A DNA stretch of 64,000 nucleotides from NCBI RefSeq assembly GCF_000011105.1, contig NC_000961.1:1102662-1166661 (forward strand), in the 5' to 3' direction. The stretch's first letter is position 1; each line of letters starts with the position of its first letter. The stretch comes from Pyrococcus horikoshii OT3 (GTDB taxonomy: Archaea; Methanobacteriota_B; Thermococci; Thermococcales; Thermococcaceae). Shown piece after piece: positions 31,605 to 41,171 of the stretch. The notes under the pieces are model-generated. The model saw only the letters and a list, made by a program, of their open reading frames with translations. It was not told where the DNA came from and made no database searches. Both the position numbers and the translations under genes were made by a program.

Positions 31605-33458
31605 ATGGTTGAGGATCCCTACATCTGGATGGAGAACCTCCAAGATAATAGGGTTAGAGAGATAATTGAAAGGGAAAATAAGAAGTTCAGAGAATTCATT
31701 GGAGAGCTTAGCGACAAATTATTTCCCGAAGTTTGGGAATACTTTTCAATCCCCACAGTAACCATGGCCAAGATAACGAAGAGGGGAATTATAGTTTCAT
31801 ATAACGAGAAAGATAGGAGCATTATAAGGTGGCTTGATGGTGATGTTATAGTCGATTCAAAGGAAATAGAGAGGGAAGTTGGAGATGAAGTCTTACTCCA
31901 GGGATTCACAGCAGACGACGAAGGTGAAAAGCTGGCTTACAGCTTTTCAATTGGAGGTGCTGACGAGGGAATAACGAGGATAATCGACCTCAAGAGTGGA
32001 GAAGTTATAGAGGAGATAAAGCCCTCCATTTGGAACATATTATTCTTAAAGGATGGCTATTACTTTGCAAGGTTCTATAGGAAGGAGAAAACTCCTGATG
32101 GAGTTGATCCTCCGGCTGAAAGGGTATTCTGGAAGGATAAAGAAGGAGAGAAGATGGTGTTTGGAGAGGGGCTAACATCCGGATACTTCATGACTCTCAG
32201 AAAGAGCTCAGATGATAAGTTTGCAATGCTAACCTTGAACTATGGATGGAATCAGGGAGAAATATACGTTGGCCCCATTGACAAGCCCCAGGAGTGGAGG
32301 AAGGTTTACTCTGCTACTGTTCCTGTGGAACCCGTAGATATAGTTAACGGAAAACTCTATATCCTTACCAGGGAAGGAAGAGGAATGGGGAAGGTAATAG
32401 CAGTAAAGGATGGCGAGATTGAGGAAGTGATTCCAGAGGGGGAGTTTCCATTAGAGTGGGCCGTAATAGTTGATGATAAAATAGTAGCGGGAAGGCTCGT
32501 TCACGCAAGCCACAGGTTGGAGGTTTATACATTAAAGGGGGAGAAAATTGAAGAAGTCACTTTTGACATTCCAGGGGCACTGCATCCATTAGATAAAAAC
32601 AACAAAGAAGTTCTCCTCAGGTACATCAGCTTCACGATCCCTTACAGACTCTATGAGTTCAAAGATAAGCTAAGAATTATAGAGGAAAGAAAGGTTGAAG
32701 GGAAATTTAAGGTTGAGGAGGACTTTGTCGTAAGCAAAGATGGAACGAGGATTCATTACTTCATCATTAAAGGGGAGAAGGATGAGAAGAAGGCGTGGGT
32801 CTTTGGATACGGAGGCTTTAACATAGCCTTAACCCCCAGGTTCTTCCCCCAGGTTATACCATTCCTCAAAAGGGGAGGAACATTCGTTATGGCCAACTTA
32901 AGAGGAGGAAGCGAATATGGCGAGGAATGGCATAGGGCCGGAATGAGGGAAAACAAACAGAATGTATTTGATGACTTCATAGCAGTTCTTGAGAAGCTTA
33001 AGAAAGAGGGTTACAAGGTTGCGGCCTGGGGGAGGAGTAATGGTGGGCTTTTAGTTTCTGCAACTTTAACCCAGAGGCCAGATATTATGGATGCTGCATT
33101 GATCGGTTATCCAGTGATAGATATGTTGAGGTTCCATAAACTTTACATAGGAAGCGTTTGGATTCCAGAATATGGGAATCCAGACGATCCTAAGGATAGG
33201 GAGTTCCTACTGAAGTATTCTCCCTATCACAATGTCGACCCCAACAAGAAATATCCCCTGACGCTCATCTATACAGGTTTGCACGATGACAGGGTTCATC
33301 CAGCACATGCACTAAAATTCTTCATGAAGCTTAAGGAGGTTGGTGCTCCAGTTTACCTAAGGGTGGAAACTAAGAGCGGGCACATGGGAGCTTCACCAGA
33401 AACTAGGGCTAGGGAGCTTACAGATCTTTTAGCTTTCGTTTTAAAGTCCCTCTCTTGA
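31605..33458 (+). CDS. Prolyl oligopeptidase
   Basis: A 617-residue S9 serine peptidase. The N-terminal half is a beta-propeller that opens with DPYIWMENLQDNRVREIIER. The C-terminal alpha/beta hydrolase holds the nucleophile in AAWGRSNGGLLVSATL, the aspartate in GLHDDRVHPAHA and the histidine in KSGHMGASPETR. It cleaves small peptides after proline in the cytoplasm. Length and sequence fit the characterised P. furiosus enzyme. The end overlaps a convergent ATPase pseudogene by 18 bases. Confidence 0.94.
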   Translation: MVEDPYIWMENLQDNRVREIIERENKKFREFIGELSDKLFPEVWEYFSIPTVTMAKITKRGIIVSYNEKDRSIIRWLDGDVIVDSKEIEREVGDEVLLQGFTADDEGEKLAYSFSIGGADEGITRIIDLKSGEVIEEIKPSIWNILFLKDGYYFARFYRKEKTPDGVDPPAERVFWKDKEGEKMVFGEGLTSGYFMTLRKSSDDKFAMLTLNYGWNQGEIYVGPIDKPQEWRKVYSATVPVEPVDIVNGKLYILTREGRGMGKVIAVKDGEIEEVIPEGEFPLEWAVIVDDKIVAGRLVHASHRLEVYTLKGEKIEEVTFDIPGALHPLDKNNKEVLLRYISFTIPYRLYEFKDKLRIIEERKVEGKFKVEEDFVVSKDGTRIHYFIIKGEKDEKKAWVFGYGGFNIALTPRFFPQVIPFLKRGGTFVMANLRGGSEYGEEWHRAGMRENKQNVFDDFIAVLEKLKKEGYKVAAWGRSNGGLLVSATLTQRPDIMDAALIGYPVIDMLRFHKLYIGSVWIPEYGNPDDPKDREFLLKYSPYHNVDPNKKYPLTLIYTGLHDDRVHPAHALKFFMKLKEVGAPVYLRVETKSGHMGASPETRARELTDLLAFVLKSLS

Positions 33459-34808
33459 TTTTTGCTTTACTATCTCTTCAAAATCTTCTAGATCCCAAAC
33501 AAGATATCCATCCTCTATTAAAGGTTCTTTTCTTTTAATTTCCCTGGCTATTAATCCATAGTACTTTTCCCATCCTTCCAAACCAAGAAGTTTGGATTTT
33601 TTATTTAAAACCTCTAAGATTTCCCTTGCTTCTCTCTCCTTTAGCGTCTTCCACTTTACTTCCACCAATAGACCTTTTTTCTCCCTTTCATTGAGGGCTA
33701 CTATATCAATTTCTTCTTCCTTGTACCACCATCTTCCGATCTTTTCAAACTTAAATGGTAGCTTATTGATCTTGTTTAGTTCGATCAAGAATTGCCTTGC
33801 AATTTTTTCAAATACCCATCCCAAGTATCTCGGATACTCTCCTTTTATTTCATCCACGTTAAAAATTCCTTCTTCGATGCGAGATAAGTTTGGATAAATA
33901 AAGCGAAACCAAAATGCTAGAAAATTGTCTAAAACGTAGTACCTTCCTTTCTTGGACGTCTTTTTTTCAGTAATGGGGACTTCTCTAACTATAAGATCAG
34001 CTTCAATTAAATTCCTGAGATAAGGTGTTATATCCGAGTTCCTTAGCCCTGTGAAATCCTTTATCTCCTTTAGTGTCGTCTTTCCAAGTGCTATTGCTTC
34101 TAAAATTCTCTTATAAGTTGTTACTTCGCTGAATTCATAACGGAGAAGGAAATCTACTTCATCCTTAAAAAAGCTGATTGGATTTTTAAGTTCCTCTTCA
34201 AGCAACTCCCAAAATGGTGGTTTTACTTGGATTATGTAGAAGGGAATACCATCTGTCATTCCGTAAATTTCTACAAGCTCTTCCCAGCTACAGCTCGGGA
34301 AGAACTCCCTTAATGTAAAGAAGTTCATAGGCCTAAGCTTTAAAGAGCCCGTTCTTCTTCCGTATAGAGGGCTTTTATAGCTTAGCACTTTTTCTGTGAT
34401 CATGCTAACTGAAGATCCTAGGAGGATTAGCTTAGTGTTTGAGTTTGACAAGTCAATATCAACGCTCCTTTGAAAAATTGAAAGTATCCTTGGATCTTCC
34501 TTAATTAGGTTTGGGAACTCATCAATTATGATTATTCTTTCCCTTAACGCATGCAACGTCCCCTCCCAGTCCTCTCTGGAGTACTTAACTTCAGGGAATC
34601 TCTCTTCTGCAATTCTTCAGAAGTGTCTCAAGTTGTCTCCCTCAACAGCTAAATAATAAACATGAGGATAGTTTTTCACAGCTTCAAGAACGAGACGCGT
34701 TTTACCGACTCTCCTTCTTCCATAAACCACTATAAGCTCGAAACCCTTCTTTTCGAGTCTCTTCTTGAGTGCATTAAGCTCTGCTTTCCTGTCAATAAAT
34801 GGAAACAT
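33441..34808 (-). pseudogene. Archaeal AAA ATPase with DUF234 domain, interrupted by in-frame TGA
   Basis: From ATG 34808 the frame gives a P-loop ATPase (FIDRKAELNALKKRLE, then VVYGRRRVGKTRLVLEA) that stops at a TGA at 34619-34617 (codon 64). The same frame then continues without further stops: RIAEERFPEVKYSREDWEG, Walker B IIIIDEFPNL, sensor LILLGSSVSM, and a C-terminal winged-helix and nuclease-like DUF234 part with DIVALNE and GLLVEVKWKTL. Apart from one stop, the length (about 455 codons) and domains are complete. Such ATPases are multicopy in Thermococcales and of unknown function. Confidence 0.85.
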
Positions 34809-34849
34809 GTAATAATCACCATTATCATAATTCAGATTATCATTTTAAA

Positions 34850-35098
34850 CTATTTACCCCTCTTCCTAAATTCCGCAAGTAGCTCTTTAACGGCCTTTAC
34901 TAACTCTTCAAGAGAGGCCTTTTCATGGCTTATCCCTATTGTTATCCTCATATCAGTTGTTGCAAACGAAATGTACACGGTATTTCCCTTGCTATGCGCG
35001 AAGAATTGTTCTACAGTTTCCTCGCCTCCTTCAATCTCCTCTTCAGCACCGGCTGGGATCTCGGGGTTATCTTCAAGTATCATTGGTCTCGGTTCCAT
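34850..35098 (-). CDS. Small conserved-looking protein
   Basis: An 82-residue protein with an acidic N-terminus (EIPAGAEEEIEGGEETVEQF), a beta-rich middle (GNTVYISFATTDMRITIGI) and a terminal helix (LEELVKAVKELLAEFRKRGK). I do not recognise a family. The start is ATG 35098 behind GGGAGGG; the GTG at 35113 lies inside that ribosome site. It is divergent from the L34e gene. Confidence 0.6.
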   Translation of the reverse strand: MEPRPMILEDNPEIPAGAEEEIEGGEETVEQFFAHSKGNTVYISFATTDMRITIGISHEKASLEELVKAVKELLAEFRKRGK

Positions 35099-35190
35099 AT
35101 TTTTCCCTCCCACTTATTTTCCATGACTAAGGTTAAAATGTTGGTTAAATTTAAAAAGACTTGGTTTTAGCGTAATCCGAGGTGGAGAGC

Positions 35191-35466
35191 ATGAAGCCAA
35201 TGTACAGGTCAAGATCATGGAGAAGGAAGTACGTAAGAACCCCTGGGGGAAGGGTCGTAGTACACTTTGAGAGAAAGAAGCCAAAGATAGCCCACTGTGC
35301 GATCTGCGGTAGGCCCTTGAATGGGATTCCAAGGGGAAGACCCGTTGAGATGAGGAAGCTACCCAAGACAAAGAAGAGGCCCGAGAGGCCTATGCCGTAC
35401 CTATGCCCAAGATGCATGCGCAGGGTAATGAAGGAACAGATAAGGTCTCAGATAATGAAGGGGTGA
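35191..35466 (+). CDS. rpl34e: Ribosomal protein L34e
   Basis: A 91-residue basic protein with the L34e N-terminus ([20 protein letters not shown]) and two zinc-ligand pairs, [12 protein letters not shown] and [16 protein letters not shown]. It belongs to the large ribosomal subunit. A GAGGTG site precedes ATG 35191. It begins the L34e-cmk-L14e cluster, an order conserved in Thermococcales. Confidence 0.96.
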   Translation: MKPMYRSRSWRRKYVRTPGGRVVVHFERKKPKIAHCAICGRPLNGIPRGRPVEMRKLPKTKKRPERPMPYLCPRCMRRVMKEQIRSQIMKG

Positions 35467-35469
35467 ATC

Positions 35470-36048
35470 ATGCCAAAGGACAAGCTAGTGATAACCGTTA
35501 GCGGATTAGCAGGCTCCGGAACTACAACACTTTCAAAGAAAATAGCTGAACATTATGGCCTTAAGCATGTCTACGCTGGGCTGATATTCAGACAGATGGC
35601 CAAAGAAAAGGGAATGAGCCTTGAGGAGTTTCAGAAGTACGCTGAACTTCATCCAGAGATAGACAGAGAAGTAGACAGGAGACAAATAGAAGCAGCGAAA
35701 GAAGGGAACGTGGTTATAGAAGGAAGATTAGCCGGATGGATGGTTAAGAATGCTGACCTCAAAATCTGGCTTGATGCTCCAATAAGGGTTAGGGCTGAAA
35801 GGGTTGCCAAGAGGGAAGGTATAAGCGTCGAGGAAGCTTTTATGAAAATAGCTGAGAGGGAAATGCAAAACAGGAAAAGATATTTAAACCTTTATGGTAT
35901 CGACATCAACGATTTGTCCATATATGATTTAATAATAAACACGTCGAAATGGTCTCCTGAAGGTGTATTCGCTATAGTTAAAGCCGCTATAGACCACCTC
36001 GACCCCGTCGGCGACGCGGGGTCGAAAAAAGAGAAGGAGGTGGGATGA
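35470..36048 (+). CDS. cmk: Cytidylate kinase
   Basis: A 192-residue archaeal CMP kinase. The P-loop is VSGLAGSGTTTLSKKIAEHY. The substrate and lid regions are VVIEGRLAGWMVKNADLKIW and IRVRAERVAKREGISVEEAF. It phosphorylates CMP and dCMP. It sits 3 bases after L34e and ends just before L14e. A strong GC hairpin is encoded near its 3' end (36000-36024). Confidence 0.94.
   Translation: MPKDKLVITVSGLAGSGTTTLSKKIAEHYGLKHVYAGLIFRQMAKEKGMSLEEFQKYAELHPEIDREVDRRQIEAAKEGNVVIEGRLAGWMVKNADLKIWLDAPIRVRAERVAKREGISVEEAFMKIAEREMQNRKRYLNLYGIDINDLSIYDLIINTSKWSPEGVFAIVKAAIDHLDPVGDAGSKKEKEVG
36000..36024 (+). other. GC-rich hairpin in the 3' end of cmk
   Basis: CGACCCCG (36000-36007) and CGGGGTCG (36017-36024) form a perfect 8-base stem around a 9-base loop, followed by an A-run and the L14e ribosome site. 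It is within codons for DHLDPVGDAGSKKE. It could time ribosome passage or expose the L14e start; chance in coding sequence is also possible. Confidence 0.4.
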
Positions 36049-36297
36049 ATGCCTGCAATAGATGTTGGAAGGATCGCCGTTATTATAGCTGGAAGAAGGG
36101 CTGGGCAGAAGTGCGTTATAGTTGACATCATAGACAAGAACTTCGTTTTAGTAACTGGGGCAGGGCTTAACAAGGTTAAAAGAAGGAGGATGAACATAAA
36201 GCACCTCGAACCTCTTCCCGAGAAGATTGACATCCCGAGAGGCGCTAGTGACGAGGAAGTTAAGGCCGCCTTGGAAAAAGCTGGTATTTCTCTTTAA
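36049..36297 (+). CDS. rpl14e: Ribosomal protein L14e
   Basis: An 82-residue KOW-type protein: [37 protein letters not shown] and [14 protein letters not shown] match archaeal L14e. It is the last gene of the L34e-cmk-L14e cluster, starting directly after the cmk stop with GGAGGTGGGAT as ribosome site. Confidence 0.96.
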
Positions 36298-36342
36298 CCC
36301 TAATTTTTATATATCAGATCTTGCATAATATTCTAGGTTCAT

Positions 36343-37350
36343 ATGATTGGAGAGATCTATTATTCCAGGAAGTTTCTCCTACATAAACCTAAAAATTATC
36401 ATCCTGAGAATCCAGGAAGGCTATGGATTATTCTTACAGCTATTAGGGAGTTAGGACTTGAAAATCAAATTGTCGAGCCCTTACCCATAGATGAAGCCCA
36501 GATATATAAGATACATGATCCGGAATACGTGAAAAGGATAAGGGGGCTCTCCCTTAATGGAGGAGGATACTTAGATGCTGATACATACGTTAATCAAAGA
36601 ACATGGGAGGTCGCTATGCTAGCCTTAGGGGCTTCCAGGTTAGCAACCCTCTCTGCACTGGAGTATGGAGGACTTAATATGGCCCTCGTTAGGCCTCCTG
36701 GACACCATGCAGGGAGGAGAGGAAGAGCTCTAGGAGCACCAACCCTGGGATTTTGTATATTTAATAACTCCGCTATGGCCGCTTTAACATGTAAAGAGGA
36801 AACTGGGGAAGCATTGATCATAGACTTTGATGCCCACCATGGTAACGGAACCCAGGAAATATTTTGGAACGATCCTGAGGTAGTTCATGTAGATCTACAT
36901 GAGAGGGATATCTATCCCGGAAGCGGAGATGTTAACGAAATTGGAGGGTATAATGCTCGGGGAAGTAAAATAAACATCCCAATGCCCCATTACTCCGATG
37001 ATGGAGATTATATCTATGCATGGAATGAAATTGTGCTTCCGATAGTTGAGAGAGTTAAACCTAAGGTTATTATAGTATCCGCAGGTTTTGATGGTTTTAA
37101 GGGAGATGGATTGACAACATTAAAGCTTACCGAGATCTTTTATTCTTACGCTGGAGTTACATTAAGGAAGTATCCTTTGGTATTGATATTAGAGGGAGGT
37201 TACAGCTCTGGATTAAAGAGAGGTTTTCCAGCTTTTATTATGGGCTACGAGGAAGATAAAATCAAAAGAGATGAAGGGCAGCCCAGCTATGAAACCCTAA
37301 AGGTAGTTGAGGAAGTTAAGGATATTCTAAGTCCTTGGTGGCCCTTATAA
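36343..37350 (+). CDS. Histone deacetylase-family hydrolase
   Basis: A 335-residue arginase/deacetylase-fold protein. The family sites are all visible: YHPENPGRLWIILTAIRELG, VRPPGHHAGRRGRALGAP, LIIDFDAHHGNGTQEIFW with the zinc ligands, and VSAGFDGFKGDGL. It may deacetylate proteins, acetylpolyamines or another amide in archaea. A TATA-like TTTTTATATATC lies about 35 bases upstream of the ATG, so the mRNA is probably nearly leaderless. Confidence 0.9.
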   Translation: MIGEIYYSRKFLLHKPKNYHPENPGRLWIILTAIRELGLENQIVEPLPIDEAQIYKIHDPEYVKRIRGLSLNGGGYLDADTYVNQRTWEVAMLALGASRLATLSALEYGGLNMALVRPPGHHAGRRGRALGAPTLGFCIFNNSAMAALTCKEETGEALIIDFDAHHGNGTQEIFWNDPEVVHVDLHERDIYPGSGDVNEIGGYNARGSKINIPMPHYSDDGDYIYAWNEIVLPIVERVKPKVIIVSAGFDGFKGDGLTTLKLTEIFYSYAGVTLRKYPLVLILEGGYSSGLKRGFPAFIMGYEEDKIKRDEGQPSYETLKVVEEVKDILSPWWPL

Positions 37351-37388
37351 CTAGAAAGTCTTTTATCCTTGTAGGTGTACCTCCTATT

Positions 37389-37934
37389 ATGAAATCCTTG
37401 ATACCTATAGTCCTAGCTACCCTCGTAATCCTTGGGATGGGGTGTATAGGAGGAGGTGAAGAGAAGATGTCCCTTAAGGTAAGCTCAGTCTTCGGAAACA
37501 ATGAGTTTATTCCTGCTAAGTATACATGTGAAGGAGTGGACATAAACCCTCCCTTAAAGATAGAGGGATTAAGCGATAACGTGAAGAGCCTAGTAATCAT
37601 AGTTGACGATCCAGATGCACCAATGGGAACCTTCACTCATTGGATAGCCTGGAATATTCCTCCTGTTACCGAAATCCCAGAGGGAATTCCTAAGCAGGGA
37701 GAAGTAGATAAACCAATTCACATAATTCAAGGAAGGAACGATTTTGGAAGGATAGGGTACAATGGACCATGTCCCCCCAGAGGACATGGAGTTCACCACT
37801 ATCACTTCAAGGTCTACGCTCTTGACACGACATTAAACTTAAAACCAGGAGCCAGTAGAAAAGAGCTTGAAAAAGCTATGGAAGGGCATGTGATTCAGTA
37901 TGGTGAATTAGTTGGATTATACGAGAGAAAGTGA
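37389..37934 (+). CDS. PEBP/YbhB-family lipoprotein
   Basis: A 181-residue protein. Residues 1-18 form a signal peptide ending in a lipobox-like cysteine (LVILGMGCIGGGE). The rest is the phosphatidylethanolamine-binding/Raf-kinase-inhibitor fold: VKSLVIIVDDPDAPMGTFTH, WIAWNIPPVTEIPEG, GYNGPCPPRGHGVHHYHFKV. Archaeal members have been described as protease inhibitors. I choose ATG 37389 because it gives a proper signal peptide; the frame extends upstream into the HDAC-like gene. Confidence 0.88.
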   Translation: MKSLIPIVLATLVILGMGCIGGGEEKMSLKVSSVFGNNEFIPAKYTCEGVDINPPLKIEGLSDNVKSLVIIVDDPDAPMGTFTHWIAWNIPPVTEIPEGIPKQGEVDKPIHIIQGRNDFGRIGYNGPCPPRGHGVHHYHFKVYALDTTLNLKPGASRKELEKAMEGHVIQYGELVGLYERK

Positions 37935-38056
37935 TCTTTATCTATTTTCTTTAAAGGATTATTCTTTCGTACCTAGGGAGTACAAGCAACCACAAGCTAA
38001 AGCTCCAGAACCCTTTTGAATTTAAGGGCACGAAATTCAAGTTCAAGCAAAAATTC

Positions 38057-38134
38057 TGGTGGGCCCGCGGGGCTTCGAACCCCGGACCTCCCGCTTATCA
38101 GGCGGGCGCTCTAACCAGGCTGAGCCACGGGCCC
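38057..38134 (-). tRNA. tRNA-Ile (GAU)
   Basis: The minus strand folds as a full cloverleaf with a GGGCCCG/CGGGCCC acceptor stem and an encoded CCA end (38059-38057). The anticodon loop CTGATAA in a CCCGC/GCGGG stem gives anticodon GAT. The T-loop is GGTTCGAAGCC. No intron is present. It lies 3 bases from tRNA-Glu and probably shares its transcript. Confidence 0.97.
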
Positions 38135-38137
38135 ACA

Positions 38138-38215
38138 TGGTGCCCCGGCCGGGATTTGAACCCGGGTCGCGGGATCGAGAGTCCCGCATGATTGACCGGG
38201 CTACACCACCGGGGC
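38138..38215 (-). tRNA. tRNA-Glu (CUC)
   Basis: On the minus strand the acceptor GCCCCGG pairs with CCGGGGC, and CCA is encoded (38140-38138). The anticodon loop CTCTCGA in a CGGGA/TCCCG stem gives anticodon CTC. The T-arm is CCCGGGTTCAAATCCCGG. A TATA-like TTTTTAAAT lies upstream near 38245, likely the promoter of both tRNAs. Confidence 0.97.
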
Positions 38216-38482
38216 ACGTCCAATACTTTTCCTGAAGATTGGATTTAAAAAGTTTTCGTATCAATGAACTTCCTAGAGCAAAATCTATAGATTTAATAAT
38301 TTTTGATTCTTCGAGATTAAATGGAAAGAATCATTGTATAAAGATGTAATAAAAGTTCTATGAGAAACGTGAAAGTGTTAAGATAACTCCAAAATATGGG
38401 CTTATAACGAAACAGAACAAAAAGAACTTAGAGAAAGTATAGACTTATAAAGCTTTAACACTTACGCTATAAGGTGACAATC
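38216..38482. promoter_or_regulatory. Intergenic region between tRNA-Glu and the EamA gene
   Basis: About 267 AT-rich bases. On the left is the tRNA promoter (minus strand, TATA-like near 38245). On the right is the promoter of the EamA gene (CTTATAAAGC near 38443). In the middle is a loose inverted pair, GATTCTT and AAGAATC, near 38305-38333. I see no coding frame. Confidence 0.5.
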
Positions 38483-38896
38483 ATGCAAGCCTATCTCATC
38501 TATGCAGTTCTCGCAGCTTTCTTTGCTTCCTTAGTTCCTATCTTTGGAAAGATTGGACTCAAAGACGTTGATCCAACAATGGCAACCACGATTAGGGCTA
38601 TAATAATGGCCATATTCCTCGTGACTGTAACTTTCTTTGTAAAACCTAAAATGAGCGGAATAAATAGGTACTCAATTCTTTTCATAACGCTCTCCGGAGT
38701 GTCAGGGGCCCTATCCTGGCTCTTCTATTTCATGGCCATAAAGAATGGAAGAGTTCCTGCCGTTGTAGCCATAGATAAGACTAGCGTTGCTTTAGCGATC
38801 TTCCTCTCTTGGCTGGTACTTGGAAGTGAGATGAATATAAAAACCGTTATAGGGGCATTACTCATAGTTCTCGGCGCTATCCTTGTTTCCCTCTAA
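38483..38896 (+). CDS. EamA/DMT-family small membrane transporter
   Basis: A 137-residue protein with about four to five membrane helices, equal to one EamA repeat (YAVLAAFFASLVPIFGKIGL, then VVAIDKTSVALAIFLSWLVL). Single-repeat members work as dimers. Substrate is unknown. The start is ATG 38483, 5 bases after GGTGA. The stop overlaps convergent aglB by 4 bases. Confidence 0.82.
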   Translation: MQAYLIYAVLAAFFASLVPIFGKIGLKDVDPTMATTIRAIIMAIFLVTVTFFVKPKMSGINRYSILFITLSGVSGALSWLFYFMAIKNGRVPAVVAIDKTSVALAIFLSWLVLGSEMNIKTVIGALLIVLGAILVSL

Positions 38897-41169
38897 TTAT
38901 AACTCAACCTGAATACTCCCCTATCAACTACTTTCTTACCCCGCTTAAGCACATACCTAGCAACACTTGCATTAACCTTTGGAACTATGAATTCGTTTTT
39001 ACCTTTAACATTGTACCACTTGCTAAGCACCATCGTTCCGTTATCTAGGAAGAAGTACAACCCTAAACTTGTTCCATTTTCAAAATTTAGAATTACGTTG
39101 CTTTCCCTTCTCTCTACCTTAACGTTTGGATGCTCTAGCTTAAAGATCTTTATTAACCCACCGTCTGAGTAAACAAGCTTATAGGGCTTTTCGGGGGTAA
39201 TGAATAGCCTAACTAAGGTTGTATTAAATGCATTCCCGTTCATAAATATTGCATATCCGTAGTTCAAGTTGACGTAAAGATATGTGTTCGAGTTGCTCTC
39301 CGGGGGCTTTATTTCCTGCACCCCTTCTTTATGCTCTACGTACAACTTCCTAGGATAGATCATCTGACCATTATAGATTATTACTGCATTCCAGCTTTTG
39401 TCGTGCCTAACTATTGCCCTATATCCCCTATTCTCAAATATTAAAGCTCCAGTAGATGCCCTTAATGGAAGAACCACCAACCCATAACCCCTTATGTTAT
39501 ACCTCTTACTGAGATTCGCCGTGCTGAGTATGGCACCAAATTTAAGGAAATCATAATAGGATACTATGACGTAATCAACACCTAAGTTAATGGCCCAATT
39601 TTCGTTAAGCTTTCCAAGGAGATATAAAGCCACTCCAACGCTTGGGCCTCCCTGGGCTATGGGGCTCCTTCTAGCGTAGTACGTTATGAAATGTCCCCAA
39701 TCCCACCATGCTAAAATTACATCATTCTCATTTGAATTATTCTTCAACCATTTTAGGGCCCTTTCCCAAGCTTCATTCATTTCCGGATGCAAGGAGCAAA
39801 CTTCTTTAAATGAGAGTCCAGCAATAACACCGGGTAAAATTACCAGGGTAATTATTCCGGTAGCTAAGGCTTTCTTTCCATTTAATCTCGGCTTTATAGC
39901 CTCATATAGCTCTACAATTCCAATTCCGCTCATAATAGCTATGGCCATAGAGCCTATAAAGAGAAATCTCGTCCACGTCTTTAACATGTAAACGCTTGGA
40001 ATTATTAAACCCAAGGTCAAAAAGTCTTCAACTCTTGGCTTTTTGAACCTAATAAAGAATAGAGGAGTTAGGAAAAAGCTAAGCGAGAAAGCGGCCCATA
40101 GATCTTTAAAGCTAGTGGGTTGAGTCTCAAGTATTGGAGCTTCCTTAAATATTCCAAAACCAGTTGACAGTTCCTTTAGGGCTTCAAACCTCTTGAATAG
40201 GATAATTATCCCAATAAATGAAGCAATTCCCAGGAATAAGCTCCTAATCCTTATATCCTTAGTCAGAAATCCAAGTAGTATTAGAACTAGGACAAAGGAT
40301 AAACTTATCGGGACTAGATATTTCAAATGAAGTATCAAATAGACATCTTTTAGGTACCCAAATTCGAGTCCTAATTTCTTAGCAACGCTCTTTCCAAGCC
40401 ACTTAGCATATCCAAGCATTCCATACCCAAATATTCCTCCCAGGTAATTGGCCAGTAAAACCCCAAACGCTGTTGATAGAATTAAAATAATGGAATCCAA
40501 CAAGTACTTATCTTTTTTGAGTATAAAAGCCCCAACGGCCAATAATAGTGCATTTGAGAGGAGGAATGCAAAGATCGGGTAATAAGCCTGCCAGAATATG
40601 GCCGAGAATCCGCTGGCGAGGACTGGAAGGGTATAAAAGATTAGCCTCTTGTATTTCCATTTTCCCTTTTTAATTCCCAGGGCCAACGAAATTCCTAATA
40701 AGGCCACGGAATACCAGAAAAGCATATAGTTGTCTCCCCTATAATAATTGGCCATGGAACGAAATACATGCCCATAACTAATTGCAAGGAAAAAGCCCCC
40801 AAAGAATGCTCTCTTTTCATCATAAAGCTTTAGTAGAGACAAGTAGAGGAATATAACCGTCAATACTCCAAATATTACTGGAGTTATCTTAAAGGTTGTT
40901 GTAAGGGAAACTCCAAAAACCTTCAGGAGCTTGTACAGATAAAGCGGTGTCATCCAGAGCCCCAAGGGGTGGAACAGCTTAACTTGATATCCCCAGGGAC
41001 CACCTGCAAACGTCAAGAAGTTTATCCACTTCCCAACCTTATTAACTTCCTCTATATAGGCTAGGTGAAAGTAGGGATCGTAGCCTAGTAGGTACTTAAA
41101 TCTAAATGTTATCATCCTGTAAAAGATGGCCACCAGTAAGATGATCAAAATTGAGTACCTTCGCTTCAT
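38893..41169 (-). CDS. aglB: Oligosaccharyltransferase AglB (STT3 family)
   Basis: A 758-residue protein. An N-terminal membrane region of about a dozen helices has the first external loop LLGYDPYFHLAYIEEV, with a catalytic DxD-like site. The periplasm-facing C-terminal domain carries the STT3 signature WWDWGH (in NDVILAWWDWGHFITYYARR). It transfers lipid-linked glycan to Asn in N-glycosylation sequons. Size suggests one of the shorter of the AglB paralogs found in Pyrococcus. It lies 2 bases downstream of a DUF2118 gene. Confidence 0.92.
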   Translation of the reverse strand: MKRRYSILIILLVAIFYRMITFRFKYLLGYDPYFHLAYIEEVNKVGKWINFLTFAGGPWGYQVKLFHPLGLWMTPLYLYKLLKVFGVSLTTTFKITPVIFGVLTVIFLYLSLLKLYDEKRAFFGGFFLAISYGHVFRSMANYYRGDNYMLFWYSVALLGISLALGIKKGKWKYKRLIFYTLPVLASGFSAIFWQAYYPIFAFLLSNALLLAVGAFILKKDKYLLDSIILILSTAFGVLLANYLGGIFGYGMLGYAKWLGKSVAKKLGLEFGYLKDVYLILHLKYLVPISLSFVLVLILLGFLTKDIRIRSLFLGIASFIGIIILFKRFEALKELSTGFGIFKEAPILETQPTSFKDLWAAFSLSFFLTPLFFIRFKKPRVEDFLTLGLIIPSVYMLKTWTRFLFIGSMAIAIMSGIGIVELYEAIKPRLNGKKALATGIITLVILPGVIAGLSFKEVCSLHPEMNEAWERALKWLKNNSNENDVILAWWDWGHFITYYARRSPIAQGGPSVGVALYLLGKLNENWAINLGVDYVIVSYYDFLKFGAILSTANLSKRYNIRGYGLVVLPLRASTGALIFENRGYRAIVRHDKSWNAVIIYNGQMIYPRKLYVEHKEGVQEIKPPESNSNTYLYVNLNYGYAIFMNGNAFNTTLVRLFITPEKPYKLVYSDGGLIKIFKLEHPNVKVERRESNVILNFENGTSLGLYFFLDNGTMVLSKWYNVKGKNEFIVPKVNASVARYVLKRGKKVVDRGVFRLSYN

Positions 41170-41171
41170 CC

